Shown piece after piece: positions 13,240 to 26,439 of a stretch of DNA of 64,000 nt. Source of the stretch: Welwitschia mirabilis (taxonomy: Eukaryota > Gnetophyta > Gnetopsida > Welwitschiales); the NCBI GenBank assembly GCA_051453625.1, contig JBOZIK010000001.1, positions 212,778,851 to 212,842,850 of the forward strand, given 5' to 3'. Positions within the stretch are counted from its first letter, which is position 1; every line of letters starts with the position of its first letter. A model generated the notes under the pieces. It was given only the letters and a program-made list of their open reading frames with translations. It had not been told where the DNA came from and did no database searches. Position numbers and translations under genes: made by a program.

Positions 13240-13900
13240 TGTGTACATTACATAGATGATTTATGTAAAAACTTTGTATTATTATAATCTTTACAATGTG
13301 GGTATGATAATTTACACATGCATTCAAGTGAGCCTATTAAATCATATTTTGAAAGAGGTATTTATTTACATCATAGATTATAGATTACTAACAAGCATGT
13401 CTCTGATAGTAATATTGTTTTAAAAGTTTTAAGAATACTATCTACTTATTATAAGTATAGTACTAAGATGTTAGTTAAAGCTAGTAGAACTTAAATTATC
13501 AGTTTAAAAGACTTGCAATCTGTATTAAAATCATATGATATCAATTAACACTTTTCTTTAGATGACATAGCTCATACTAAAGAACTTTTAGCTATCCAAA
13601 CTAAGTTCAAAGAAGCAAGATGTACGTTTAAAGATGTTCTTAGATAAAATCTTAATAATAAGTTTAATGAAAATAAAATAAATGTTTTTCATTTCCATGG
13701 TTAAGGTAAAAATGTTAGTGGAAGATGTAACTTTGAAAGTTACAAACAACATTTACAAATCTTAGGAAGAGGAAGAGGTACATACACTAGAGCTTATGAT
13801 TATTATGGAAGAGGTAAAGGATTCCAAATTTATAAATGTCATACCTTACATTTGTAAATCTTAATTACTTAGATATTAAGCATGTTAAGCTTTTAATTAG
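13240..13900 (+). pseudogene. Decayed Ty1/copia-type gag fragment
   Basis: One forward frame, broken by stops, reads like the UBN2 gag domain of plant copia elements. A segment near 13400-13470 (VSDSNIVLKVLRILSTYYK) fits the family pattern 'S D x x I V x K V L R S L P x x Y'. A segment near 13500-13560 fits the following 'sL.dL...L..ye' pattern. A Gly/Arg-rich basic stretch (GRGRGTYTRAYDYYGRGKG, about 13770-13820) follows, then a remnant of the zinc knuckle in which the first cysteines are lost. Known gags of this type bind and package element RNA. Most breaks are TAA or TAG where a Gln codon would be expected. No protease, integrase or RT follows, so the element is truncated. Confidence 0.5.
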
Positions 13901-14335
13901 AGGATGAATTCCTATTCTTTAAAATGCTTATCAAAATAAGATGAATTTTTTTGTAGTTAATCTTAATTTCATAATTTTTATAATTTAGCATAAGAATAAT
14001 AATAATTATGTAGAAAACATTGTTATGAGAAAAGCTATCCAAACATTTATAACTAGATAACCCCATTATGTAAGGAATCCAAATCACATAATAAAACTAA
14101 TAAATTAAAAATTTAAATAAGGCATAATAATATATTTTACATCTTATTTACTCATTTAACTTCTTGGTAAATCCTAAAGGTATAGTTTATTACATATAGA
14201 CATTTACTTCTTTGTGTTGTATGATTGATAGATTCTATGCATTATGAAATAAATGAGCATGTGAATATGTATTCTTACCTAGAACCAAGAATGATATATG
14301 ATTATATTTATTTTACAATTACTTTTATCTTTTTT
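13901..14335. other. AT-rich stretch, nothing recognised
   Basis: Lies between the copia gag remnant and family B copy 2. A short minus-strand open frame (13893-14087) has low-complexity Ile/Asn/Lys composition and no features of a gene. Confidence 0.6.
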
Positions 14336-14693
14336 AGATGTATAAGAGAACTTGATTTAAAACATATTTATTGTTTTATGCATTAGAATTAAGGAGTTTA
14401 TCTCATTATGCCACATAACAATTTTGAGATTTGTTCATTTATTCTTTTGATGCATGTCTTGGATTAAGATAATATACTTATAGGCTTATGAAGGATTAAG
14501 AAAGAGCTAACATGAGAAAATGAGACATGTAATTAACCTTATTAACTTTAAAAAAATTACTCACCCTAATTAGGTGTATGAGTTATAAATATGATTTCTT
14601 GTTTTATACTCCAGTGTTATGTATTACTCATACCACTTATCATTGATAAATCATCTAATCCTATAATCTTAAATTATGTCTTTTTTCATTGTC

Positions 14694-14705
14694 TATATAT
14701 AAAAA
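14694..14705 (+). promoter_or_regulatory. TATA box in family B
   Basis: TATATATAAAAA, followed by the pyrimidine-rich 'tccttttctctcttgcc'. It is placed as expected for a retroelement promoter. No expression evidence can be read from sequence. Confidence 0.4.
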
Positions 14706-15165
14706 TCCTTTTCTCTCTTGCCAAAAAATAAGATACCTTTCATTTTTCATGTAAGTTTATTTCCTTCTTTTTTCTCTATATCTTTTCGTTCTTTTTCTTG
14801 TGGAGCTTGGATCTTGAAAGCTTGAAGCTAAGGATTCTTAGGTTTAACATCTTCCATCTTTAACCATTAAGGTTTTACTAATCTTTTTAAGTAAGCCCTT
14901 TATTCATCTTATTCATATGATCTCTTTTAAAGATTCTAGTAGAATGATGTGATATTATACTAGGCAATTATTTATGATTTTTATGAAATTATATTATAAA
15001 ATATTATTCCCTTCATTTGACTCTTATGAAGTTTTGAAGAGATATGTAGGGTCTCTTATTCTTGGTAATTGAGATTACTAATGGATGATTAGGCCTAAGT
15101 GACTACTTCACGAATTCACTATATACCCAAGTACCCATATTTATTTGTATTAATATACATAACGT

Positions 15166-15725
15166 TATATTTTTTATCAATTATACATTAGATCCATCAT
15201 ATGAAGGGTAAAGATCTAATGCTTAAAAATCTCTTTTAGGCTAATACTCCTTCATGACAAACCTAAGGCTTATTGTAAATACCTTTTTACATTGATTTTT
15301 GTTTATACATTTATTTTTATTAGTAATATCTAGTGAAAATATAATATAAATAATTAGGTTAGCTAGCATATTCATTATTTTATTGATTTAAATTANNNNN
15401 NNNNNNNNNNNNNNNNNNNNNNNNNNNNNNNNNNNNNNNNNNNNNNNNNNNNNNNNNNNNNNNNNNNNNNNNNNNNNNNNNNNNNNNNNNNNNNNTATAT
15501 TATTTATCAATTATACATTAGATCCATCATATGAAGGGTAAAGATCTAATTCTTAAAAATCTCTTTTGGGATAATACTCCTTCATGACAATCCTAAGGAT
15601 TATTATAAATACCTTTTTACATTGATTTTTATTTATACAATTATTGTTATTAGTAATATCTAGTGAAAATATACTATAAATAATTAGGTTAGCTAGCATA
15701 TTCATTATTTTATTGATTTAAATTA
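15166..15725. repeat. Gap-flanking duplicate pair (15166-15395 / 15496-15725)
   Basis: 230 bases at offset 330 abut a 100-N gap on both sides and are nearly identical. Confidence 0.9.
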
Positions 15726-15787
15726 TTACATAACTCATGATAGAATCTTAACTATGTTTTTAGAGCAAAATTTAAATTTTCAAAATT

Positions 15788-16057
15788 AAAGGCATAGGTT
15801 AAGAATACCATAGCTCATTAAATAATAGGTATAAATTAGTAAAAAAAATTTTCTAAGTCTAGAATTATGATTNNNNNNNNNNNNNNNNNNNNNNNNNNNN
15901 NNNNNNNNNNNNNNNNNNNNNNNNNNNNNNNNNNNNNNNNNNNNNNNNNNNNNNNNNNNNNNNNNNNNNNNNAAAGGCATAGGTTAAGAATACCATAGCT
16001 CATTAAATAATAGGTACAAATTAGTGAAAATTTTTTTCTAAGTCTAGAATTATGATT
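15788..16057. repeat. Gap-flanking duplicate pair (15788-15872 / 15973-16057)
   Basis: 85 bases at offset 185 abut a 100-N gap on both sides and are nearly identical. Confidence 0.9.
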
Positions 16058-18075
16058 TTTCTATTATGTAGTAAGCTTTAAAAAATTATTTGTGAAAATA
16101 GATTAGGACATAAATGTAGGATTAGTAAGCAATTAATTTATGTTTCTATAATTAATATTTAAGCTATTTAAAAACTTGATGCTTCTAGGTCATAGAAAAT
16201 TAAATGTCTTTCTAAAACATCTTGAATCATTTAAAAATACAAAGTATTCTAAAAGTTATAGTCATTTTGGTATAGTGTAATAAGACTTTAATCTAAAAAA
16301 CTTTAATAGTTTTTAACATTAAATCATGATCTTAAAAATAATATTTTTGTAACTTCAAAATAGATTTAGGTTATGAGGATCATATTATGAGTCTAATTTA
16401 TGAAAAAATATTATAATTTATTTTTAATTAGTAATTAATTATTAAGTTTTAATTATAATCTTTATAATTAATGTCTTAAATTATAGAAAAATTACTAGAA
16501 AAATTATATAAATAATTCAATTATATAAGACAAGTTATTATTAAATCTCAAGTTATATTTCTTAGGAATAATGTTTTTCAAAGAAATACCTATTTTAACT
16601 TTTTATATAATCGTAGTTCAAATATACATGCTTATAAGGATTTTTACCATAGTAATTTGATTAACATGTTATTCTTTGATTTATTACTTATTCTATTAAC
16701 TTATGATATAGTCACATGAATCTTGGATAAAGGATTAGATCTTAATAATCATGCTTAAGCTATACTTCCTTATATTTATCTTCATTTCACATAAACCATG
16801 GATATTACCATATGAGCATGGAAGAATGATTTCTAGGACTAGCATAGCTCTAGGTCTAAATTATTTTCCTTGAGTAGATTACTAAGATGTGGTTTGATAG
16901 ATTTAAAATATTGTTATAGAAACAAGAAAAGAAAATCTTTTTGTTTAGATTTTCATTATTCTAATCTTAAATATAAAGATGTTTTAATATAATTGTTTTC
17001 TTTTTTGAATGATTTTTCTATAAAATGAATCTAATGATTATCAGAATTATTATAACTAGGTAAATAATTCACTAAATATCTATATTACTTAGAATTGTAT
17101 GCATGCATTTATATGGTTTACTTATCAAATAGAATTAAATAAAGATAATTGTAATAATGATCATCACCATATCTAGATTTCATTATTAAGGTGGGTTGCA
17201 TTGCATTTTCTTATAATACCATTCTAGAAGTGGATGTTATCATTAGTATTCTATCCTACTCATATATGAACTTATGTTGAGTTAATATTTTGAGCTCTTG
17301 GAATTAATAAACCATGTTACATTAGTTAGAGATGTTTCAAAAAAGTAGGGATTATTTGTAAGCATGAATACACCTCACATACTATCTATCACATGTATGG
17401 GGGGTATATGGAGGTGAAGTGTAGGCTTATGAATTTGAGCCTAGCAATAATTTTATAGTTTAAAACCTAAATTAGAATCAACTTACATCTAGAAGGTGGC
17501 TAAATATTAAGTTAAAATGCTATTAATAAGATTTGAAACTTCCTATCATATTAGTTAAGTATTATCCTTAAACTTTTTCATGTATGTTTTATAACAAGTT
17601 TACATCTCTTAGCTATATACAAAATATTTCTCTATGTAATAAAATACTAGGAAGAAATAGAAGACATAATCTTATGACATCACTATTGTTTGTAAATCAA
17701 AATAAATTAGAAGTTAATTATGAGTAAATGTATAGTAACAATATGATCTATTTTTTCTTAGAATATAAAAATAATAATAAAGGAATAAGTAAAATTTAAT
17801 ACTACATTCTATAATATATATTAGTTAATAATATTAAAGAATAAAGAAAGGAAAGTAGAGGGGGAAGTGCTTAATTAGGATAGAAAAAGTTACGATATTA
17901 CAAATTCATATTAAAGCTCTAGGTTAACTTACATAATACTTATCATAAGTAGTTGTAAATTTTTATGAACAAAAATCGAATTATATCATTAGCAATATTT
18001 CTTTTTAATAATCATAAGATTAGTTGTAACCATAATTACCTTAATTCCTAGTGATTATAAAGTTATTTATATCCT

Positions 18076-18350
18076 TAATAATCTTAAATCTTGAGTAAAA
18101 TCAATTGTATCCTTTGTAAAACTATATTTTAAGATAATCCTAACTCCTAAATAGGCATAAATTTAATTGTACCTCCTAACAATCATAAGTTTGATTATAT
18201 ATATAATATTCTTATTATCCCAAATAATACCAACTCATACTCATGTTAACCTTAATAATTACAATTATTATGCTAATGATTATCCTAGAACCTTACTAAT
18301 CCTACAAGTTAATTATATGTGGATATTTTCAAAGTATTCATAAGGCTGAA
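18076..18350. other. AT-rich spacer
   Basis: Short irregular repeats of 'taatcctaa/taataatc' type; no gene or element end recognised. Confidence 0.5.
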
Positions 18351-18906
18351 TGTTGTGGTGCTAAATTGTATGTTTTTAATGAGGTATTTTAAGTACTTTT
18401 GTAGAACAGGTTTAAGTGGATTTCTATAATTATTCAGAGTTAAGGCAAAAATCATGGAAATGCACAATCATTAGCATATTTGAAGATATTTTGGAAAAAT
18501 TCTAATACATTACATTTTAAGGAGGAATTAAAGATCTGTAAAGCCAATTTGATTTAATTAAAGACTCTTTAAAATACTACCATCCACTTCATCATCCAAA
18601 CAACCACCTGGATGATACCATGTGTATGTTGATAAGAATGTTGACTAGACTAGAGATAAGGGCTAATTTAAAACCTATCTTAACATGTCATTATATCCAC
18701 CATTATCTATAGGACAATAAGGAGGATGCCTAAATTTAGTTAATACATCAAACTTCATCTAACTTGAACAATATTTCATTTACCTCCTATGCACTATTAG
18801 GGTTTCTGTTGCATGTGTTAGATTTTCTATTGTTAGAGTATTTTAATTGTAATAAATGCATGCTTTGCTCTTGACTCTAATTTATCTTCTTTAAAATCAT
18901 CAAGTC

Positions 18907-18915
18907 TTATATAAG
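18907..18915 (+). promoter_or_regulatory. TATA box
   Basis: TTATATAAG in the context gtcttatataagagatc, about 560 bases into the putative LTR. Confidence 0.4.
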
Positions 18916-19087
18916 AGATCTAAGAGTAAGTGATTCATTCATTATTACTAGAAGAAGTATTTCTTGGTGTTGGGCTATGTTCCTTCATTAAGGTGTTGCT
19001 ATTTTATAATATGAGTGTTGGTTCACTTTTAATTAAAAATCTATTTTTCTTATATATTTTCTTATGTGAATCTCCCTTATGGTTTAT

Positions 19088-19609
19088 ATTAGTTATGATT
19101 TTGTGCTAGCTTCATAATTGATCTAGGTCATAAGGGAAACATTTATAACAGTTGAAATTATTACTTTAGGATTTGCATTGCATTGCATTTTACATTGCAT
19201 AGCATACTTATTACATGTTTTTCAGATTCTATTTGGCGTACTTGATATCTTAGGTTTGTTAGTATTAGTGATAGTTTCCTTAATCGATTTAGGTTGTGNN
19301 NNNNNNNNNNNNNNNNNNNNNNNNNNNNNNNNNNNNNNNNNNNNNNNNNNNNNNNNNNNNNNNNNNNNNNNNNNNNNNNNNNNNNNNNNNNNNNNNNNAT
19401 TAGTTATGATTTTGTGCTAGTTTCATAATTGATCTAGGTCATAAGGGCAACATTTATAATGGTTGAAATTATTACTTTAGGATTTGCATTGCATTGCATT
19501 TTACATTGCGTAGCATAATCATTACATGGTTTTCATATTCTATTCAGCGTACTTGATATCTTAGGTTTGTTAGTATTAGTGATAGTTTCCTTAATTGATT
19601 TAGGTTATG
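19088..19609. repeat. Gap-flanking duplicate pair (19088-19298 / 19399-19609)
   Basis: 211 bases at offset 311 abut a 100-N gap (19299-19398) on both sides, with a handful of differences. Confidence 0.9.
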
Positions 19610-20639
19610 CAAGGACAATCTTTGTGATAGGAAGATTTTGTAGTTGAATAGATTTTCCATTTAGAATAGTTTTCATTTGCATTATATTAGTATGTTTACT
19701 TTGCATTATTTCCTTCATTTAAATCATAAATAGAAAATATGAAATACTTTGCTTGAAATTAATTCTCTAGCTTCAAGCCTATTTCCTTCAATAGATTATG
19801 ACATTTGAGTTGACTCTCATCTATATTAGTGTTTTATGTTTGTGCAAGTAATTGTGATTGACAGGACTTGTTTAAGGAGATAAATAATTACTTAAATATG
19901 CACTGCAACATCTTTGTGTCATTATTGGAAAAGCTATAAGAAGTTCGAGGATTATTGTTACCAATATAATGATTTGAATTTTGATTCAAGTTATTTATTT
20001 ATGATAGCCTTGCATTTTACTAAATATTTTGTAGTTTTTCTTTTCATAGTTTTCAAATTTTGTTTTAATTTTAAGGCCTTGTTCTCCTATCTATTATCTA
20101 GTTACATAGCTAGACAATATCCTAGGGTTAGGGTTTTTATCTTTTTTTTAATATAGTTTTATTTTTATTTTCTATCATATAATAGAGTCAATATCATATC
20201 ATCTATCCTCTGAATAACACAAGAAGACAATTGGTAGTGTGTTTCTGTTTTCTATTTTTTGGTAAAATTATTTTTTGTTTTCTCTATTTTTTTTTTCCTA
20301 TTTAATGATTGTCTAGGATATCATCCAAAAGACAACTAAGATGACATTTACATAGATATTTTTTTGAGCATGCAAGAATGTGGTAAAATTTAGTGAAAAG
20401 CTAAAATATCTAAAGGGATGAATCTTAATTAAGAAAAAAGTGGAAAAGGCATACTCAATGATAAATAAATTCAAGTATGCACATCCTAGGTACATAATTT
20501 CCAAAGATTTAAAGAAATTTTTTCTACTTTTGTTATTATATAATCAAATTTTTTAAAGAGCAATTGTAAAAATAATATAATAGAAGAAAAATTATTTGAT
20601 TCCCTTCTTCATTAATAAGTAGTATCACTTAATACAATC

Positions 20640-22487
20640 ACAATAAAACCCTGTAATTTAGATTCAAAAATTATAGTTGGAGATTTAATAGTAAGAAGGA
20701 GATGTGAAAAACAAAAATATTTTAAATTACCTCCTAATGATGATATGAAAATTAGAATCGAGAATTCTTCTTGTTCATCCTTCTCATCTTATTCTAAGAA
20801 TAATGATATTAGGACCATTGGAGAAATATTAGTTGAAAAAGAAGAAACATAAGAATTTCTATGAATAATGATAAAAACACTATTAGAGAACTATTCTGAA
20901 ACAAGCACTGAAAGGATGAGAAATAATGGAAATTATAAGAATAATGTAAACAGAATACTTAGGAAAATATTTGAAGAACAATGGTGGACAACTTCAAATG
21001 ATGTTGAGACTAGGAATTAGGTTCCTTTCTTTTTTCAATTTTCTTATTTTTTGCATCCTTCTTTTGAAGCTTTAAATAAAAATGACAATGATGATTTGCA
21101 ATATTTTAGGAATTCTACCTCATCTAGTAAGACATCCTACAATTATTTTAGTGAATCCCAACCATCTTCCATGGGTTATTATGAAGAATAATCATCTTCC
21201 ATTCATTATTATAAAAAGGAAGATCCATCTACCATAAATTTCTATGAAGAAAGAAATAACTTAGTGAAATAAATATTTGATGAAATGAAAAAGAGGTAAG
21301 AAAATACTAATAAGAATATAGAATATCTGATTGAGATGCTTTAATAAAATTTATTATAAAATTAACTATTTCAAATATCTTTTACAATGCAACAAATCTA
21401 TTCTACTATATTTTATCTTTGGAATTATGAGGATAACATAGAAATAAGTAATAATAATTATTACTTTAACATATAAAATGAATATATGGATCAACCTACA
21501 ACATTTAACTTATTAGAAGATGGACAACAAAAGGAAGAAAATGATGATTCAACTTCATTATCCAGTGATATGGATGAAGATAACTATTTATTAGATAATG
21601 ATGTACTAGATTATAACCTCATTTACTTTTTAGTAGAAACTAAAGATAAAATAAAGGAATTAATTCATGAAAAATCTAAAAATTCTTTAATCCATAATAA
21701 AGGTAATGATCACATTTCTCCTTCCAATAAATCTAATGAATTAAAAAATTATTACATACAACAAATTGATGAGCAAGGTGAGGAAGAAGAAGATGATAAT
21801 GATATTGAAATACTAGATCACATTTCTAGTTTTCACTTACTTTGTGATGAGGATGAAGGAGTCAAATCTTTAAAAGAAGTCTAGTATATGAGATTAAGGG
21901 ATAATTTAGATAATTAAGTAAAATCAATGGAGAATTTATGTAATGAAGGAAGTCATCCTCCTTTGTCACCTAGATGATAGTCTTGTACAATGGTTAATGA
22001 TAGTATTTTAATAATAGATAATGAGGATTATAATTTATAATTAACTAAATTATTCAATAGATAGGAAGAAGAATTAACTCAAGAAATATTAGAAAATATT
22101 TCATTACATAATAAAGACAATGAACACTTTTCTTTTCATGATTTTTTTAATGAATCAACCAACTTAGAGAATGATAATTATCCTTAATAAAATAATAATG
22201 AGTACAATAAATAAGAAGAAGATATAGTAAATGATAGTAATAAATACAATGAAGAATAAGGAGATATTATCAAACATAATAATGAAGACATTAAATAAAG
22301 AATTCAACCAAGTAATGATGAAGTTAATAATGAGAAGTAGAGGAATAAAGAAGAACCTATAGAAAATCAACCAAACTTAATGGGAAATAGAGATACCTTC
22401 TAATGAAATAAATTAACTTAAAGAGTCTACACATGTTTTTCCATCTCTTTCACTTGTACCTTTATGTGAAACCTTAAATGATATACT
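20640..22487 (+). pseudogene. Decayed acidic, Asn/Glu-rich ORF, unknown family
   Basis: One forward frame keeps protein-like text for about 1.8 kb with scattered stops. An uninterrupted part runs from an ATG at 21486 to a stop at 21884 (132 residues): MDQPTTFNLL near its start, an acidic run (GEEEEDDNDIE) around residues 97-107, and many Asp, Glu, Asn and Ser throughout. Upstream, Ser-Ser-Tyr-Tyr-rich text around 21110-21250 and a possible helical stretch at 21245-21340 are in the same style. Many of the stops are TAA or TAG between Glu, Asn and Asp codons, as if Gln had been lost by C-to-T change. I do not recognise the domain. A gag-like or accessory ORF of a gypsy element is possible from context only. 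It runs into a gap at 22488. Confidence 0.45.
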
Positions 22488-22587
22488 NNNNNNNNNNNNN
22501 NNNNNNNNNNNNNNNNNNNNNNNNNNNNNNNNNNNNNNNNNNNNNNNNNNNNNNNNNNNNNNNNNNNNNNNNNNNNNNNNNNNNNNN
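22488..22587. other. 100-N gap without flanking duplication
   Basis: Unlike nearly all other 100-N gaps here, I see no repeated sequence across it, so real sequence may be missing. Confidence 0.7.
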
Positions 22588-24249
22588 AGAAATTAAAGTA
22601 ATACATGAGATCATGAATGAAGCAAATAATGTTACGATGATGTATTTTCCCTTGTGGATTGTGCTTAAAAACATAAATTTTTAATTTATGAATATCATCT
22701 AGAACTTATTAATTTTTCTAATTATACATGTACATTATCAATCTAAAATTATTATGGTTGTATCTTATGATGATACTTTTTATTATAACATTCAATATCT
22801 ATTTTTGTGATATGATAAAATTTTTAATTAGTGGCCTAACCCACCAGTACGTGTCTTGATCATATTTCTTAATGAACATAATTGTAGGCATTTGATTTTA
22901 TAGTTTGATTTCCAGAAGCCTATCATCGTTCAAACAACATACTAGATGATAGAATGGTAACATTATCTACTAAGGTAAAACATTTATTTTAATATATTTT
23001 GATATTTTATCCTACATAATAACATTTTTAAAGTTAATCTAGGTATTCCTAGTGGGTATTTATCTTAATTAATTTGGCTCATAATCATGGTTGTTCATAA
23101 GGGACTGACAAGGCTAAGTGAAAGGCTATGTTGCAATGTCAAATTGTATATTTCTTGATGAGGTAATTAGGAATAAAAGATTTTTTAAGTTCCTCTATGT
23201 ATTTTATTCATTCAATCCAATCATTTCTCATTGCACTTAGTTGACTTCACCAAGTTGTAGCATCTTCTATGACAAAAATTACCACATATTAGCTACATTA
23301 GTTGTTCTCTACATTTTTCATCCTAAAGTGGACTTTGATATGATATAATCATTCTAGAACCTATTTAAAAGATCCTAAAGTACTAGTGTACAAGTAAGTT
23401 TATGCCTTCTTTACATATTTTGCATGTCTTGATATTTCATAATACTTTATTTAGTATTTGAAGGTAACCTCTAGATATAGTATTGTTGTACTCATCTATC
23501 AGCTTTCTGTCCTATTTGTTATTCAAATGATTAAGAAGTGTTCTTCTATAAATACTAAACCTTTTTATTTTGCACTTGGAGAAACTATTAAACTTAAGAT
23601 TAGGCTTCTTTGATTAGTTGTTTACATAGTCATCCCTTGAAAGTTCTAAGAATAGAATCTAGTTCATCATTTTTAATTTTCTATGAAGCCTCAACATTTA
23701 CATAATTAGTCTTCCATCATTATTATACTTCTTTAATTTACTTATACAAATAATTGATGTGATAATTTATATAATCTTCCATTATTCACTAATGTATGCA
23801 TTTTTTAAGGGTAATATTAATTTTATGATGACCTATATTCCATCTTTTAAAGTATAAATAATTTCTTATAATAACATTTTTCAGGAGTTAAAACTACCTA
23901 ACCATTTTATATTTTGGCACATAGTTAATATAATAATTATCTTTTATATATATATATATAGTTAATTAAGTAGATTAAAGTTTATAAAATACTTATCTCA
24001 GTCTTGAGTCTATTATTTGTGGTTTCTACTTTAGTTGTAAACCTAATTATGTCATTATTGTAATAGTAGTATGATAGTTACTTTAACATTTAATTAGTCA
24101 TTTATTCTTATAAATTACTTATGTTTACTTTGCATCTCTTCTTTCTCATCTCTAACTATTATATTATCAATATGGAATTCTATTATAATTTTGGTAAGAT
24201 GTTTAGCCTTTTTAGTACTTAAGTTATCACCACATCATTTTCCAACTAC
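22588..24249. other. Unassigned AT-rich stretch
   Basis: No long open frame. The first 300 bases may continue the decayed ORF. The motif at 23128 (TGTTGCAATGTCAAATTGTAT, then GATGAGGTAATT) resembles the putative LTR start at 18352, but similarity does not extend. A short TA dinucleotide run lies at about 23945-23961. Confidence 0.4.
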
Positions 24250-25690
24250 TTCAAGATTTCATCTTAGTACAGTGATGCCTAATTATAATTATACTCAAGT
24301 CTTTATATTTTTTAACTATTTAGATTAGTATGACATTACTCCAAAATAAGTTCAGAATACCATGTTAAAAGCATATTGTATCATTATATTTTTGGTTAAC
24401 TATTTGATCTCTATAATTGCTTAAGTTAGAAGAGAATTATTTTGAGGTGTCAGGTCAATAGTGCGATGACAATTATAATTCTAATTAACTTTTTAACATC
24501 AATAACTATTTAGATTTGTATGAAATTTTTTTTGAGGTGACATGTCTCTAGTTTGATATTTCCTTATAATTTTAGTTCTTGTTAAACCTTTATAACTGCT
24601 TAGATTAGTATAACATCATTTTTGAAGTGTTATGTTAATAGTGTAAAACCTCCTTATGATCCTAGTTGACTATTAAAGTTTCATAATTTCTTATATTACC
24701 ATGACATCATTTTTGATCTATCATGTTAACAGTGTCATGTCACCATATTTGTTTGGTTGATTAACAAGCTTTCGTGATTTCTTATGTTAGTATGACATTA
24801 TTTTCAAGTGCCATGTTAGTAGTGTGATGTTTCCTTATGATTTTTATTGATTGTTAGGCCTCTATAATAGTTCATGTCATTATTTCTTTACTGTATGATC
24901 ATTTTTAACTACCTGATCAGTAGTATATCATTCCCTTATGTTATTGGTTCATGCTCTAATTTTGAAAGATACTCAAGTTACTATTACTTTTCTATTTGAT
25001 CATTTTGGACTGCATGATTGATAGTGTGATGTTTTATTATGTTATTAATTCATTCTTTAGTTTTATAAACTACTTAGATTATAACTTCTTCAATATGTGA
25101 CTAGTTTAGGATACTTGATTAGTAATGTGATGTATCCTTATTTTATTTGTTTATCGTTTGGATTCATAAACTACTTAGATTATCATTATCTTATGGTGTA
25201 ATTATGTTGGACTTCCTGATTAGTAGTGTAATGCTCCCTTATGCTATTTAGTGATCCTTTTTCTTTGTTAACTATGAATGTTAGAACTATATCATCTCAG
25301 GATCTCTAAGACCTATGTAATTAATAGTGTGATTCCCTTTTTTTGCTATTGAATAATCCTTTTTCTTTGTCAACTATGAATGTTATAATTGTATCATCTT
25401 AAGATCTCTAAAACCTATCTAATCAATATTGTAAGGTTCTCTTTTGTTATTGAGTAATCCTTTTACTTTATCAACTGTAGATGTTACCACTATATCCTTC
25501 CATAATTACTAAGACATTTTTACTTATCCGCGTAGTGCTTCTTTATGCTATTGGCTAATTATTTTGCTTTCTTAACTACTAATGTTAACATTGTATTATT
25601 CCAAGACACTAAGGCTTGCCTAGTCATTAGTGTGATAATCCTTTATGTTACTAGCTTTTCTTTGGAATTATGGTAATACTAGATGATTTA
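24250..25690 (+). repeat. Degenerate tandem array, about 97-bp period
   Basis: The core 'tagtgtgatg..tcccttatg.tattg' recurs near 24457, 24549, 24637, 24729, 24819, 24918, 25021, 25121, 25222, 25322, 25424, 25532 and 25627, with two weaker units before 24450. The mean spacing is about 97 bases (range about 88-108). Each unit also holds 'aactactTAGATTAGTATGACATCAT'-like text between cores. The array is old and strongly diverged, and it is not coding. The later units (after about 25220) form a sub-family with 'tccttttt(c/a)ctttgt.aactatgaatgtta'. Confidence 0.7.
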
Positions 25691-26439
25691 CTTTACTATT
25701 ATCTTTACTTGTCCACTTCTGTATTTCTCTCCTAGTTATATATTTAGTCCTATCAAATTGAAGTCTATTATCACATTACTGTTGCTTCTAATGTCATGTT
25801 AATAAGTACAAAAGATTCTTAGTTTTCCCTATAGATAGGGTAATTAGTTTATTTTATCACGTTTTTTTACTTTTCATCATGATTTTTAGAGTTAAGCCTC
25901 TTTTGTTTTTTTGTTTTTGTGTTTTAAAGTTTACCTTTTTTATTTTATATTCTTTTACACATTTGATCCCTATTCTTTCACTATCTTGTTTGCTACAACT
26001 TCTCATCTTTTTCCACTTCTTCTTTCTAAGGTAGTTCTTAGAGTATTTAAGGGTGTGCCTTCCAAGTATTTTCTTAGCATGTGATGGTTAAATTACAACC
26101 TTTAATTTGCTAATGAGAAGGGTAATAACATATTAACTAAACCTAAGTTTAGATAAATGCTTAGTTTTAATATTTTTGATCTCCTTTCCCTCTCTTCCTA
26201 TTTTAACCTTCAATGATTAAAGTTATTTTGGATTTTTGACTCTATATACACCTTGCATGATTATGATAGCCATACCTCTTGGCATCCTTAATATGGTTTG
26301 ATATTAATAACTCCCTAGGCTATAAAGGATACTTTTTTCCTTTTATATAGCCTCTTAAAACTTGTGTAATTTTTAACTTATTAATTACAGGCATTTAATT
26401 TCTTATGTACTTTAGCAACCTACTCATATGTAGTCATTC
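25691..26439. other. Unassigned stretch
   Basis: AT-rich with T-rich runs. Near 26390-26510 a forward frame has a short protein-like run, too short to name. Confidence 0.5.

Larger units (their letters stand above)
14336..18075 (+). repeat. Dispersed repeat family B, copy 2
   Basis: Collinear with 58-3900 from about 14710 on; the upstream 370 bases include the presumed promoter, which is missing from copy 1. No long open frame. Two internal gaps (15396-15495 and 15873-15972) are each flanked by duplicated ends. The TATA box followed by a pyrimidine-rich leader is typical of an LTR U3/R boundary, but I cannot define LTR ends, a PBS or the element class. Confidence 0.65.
18351..20260 (+). mobile_element. 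Putative LTR/leader upstream of the acidic ORF
   Basis: Begins at a TGTTGTGGTGC whose continuation (AAATTGTATGTT, then GAGGTATTTT) recurs at 23128 and 28560. It contains a TATA box and a long pyrimidine-rich stretch after it, and is followed by a decayed protein-coding region. This order (promoter, leader, ORF) suggests the 5' end of an LTR retrotransposon. I could not pair it with a convincing 3' LTR, and the PBS is not recognisable. Short open frames here (for example 19914-20156) are AT-driven and not supported. Confidence 0.35.

Noticed and set aside
22164-22370. 68-residue minus-strand Ile/Phe-rich frame
   Set aside because: Complement of the Asn/Glu-rich acidic ORF; random product of the AT-rich sequence.
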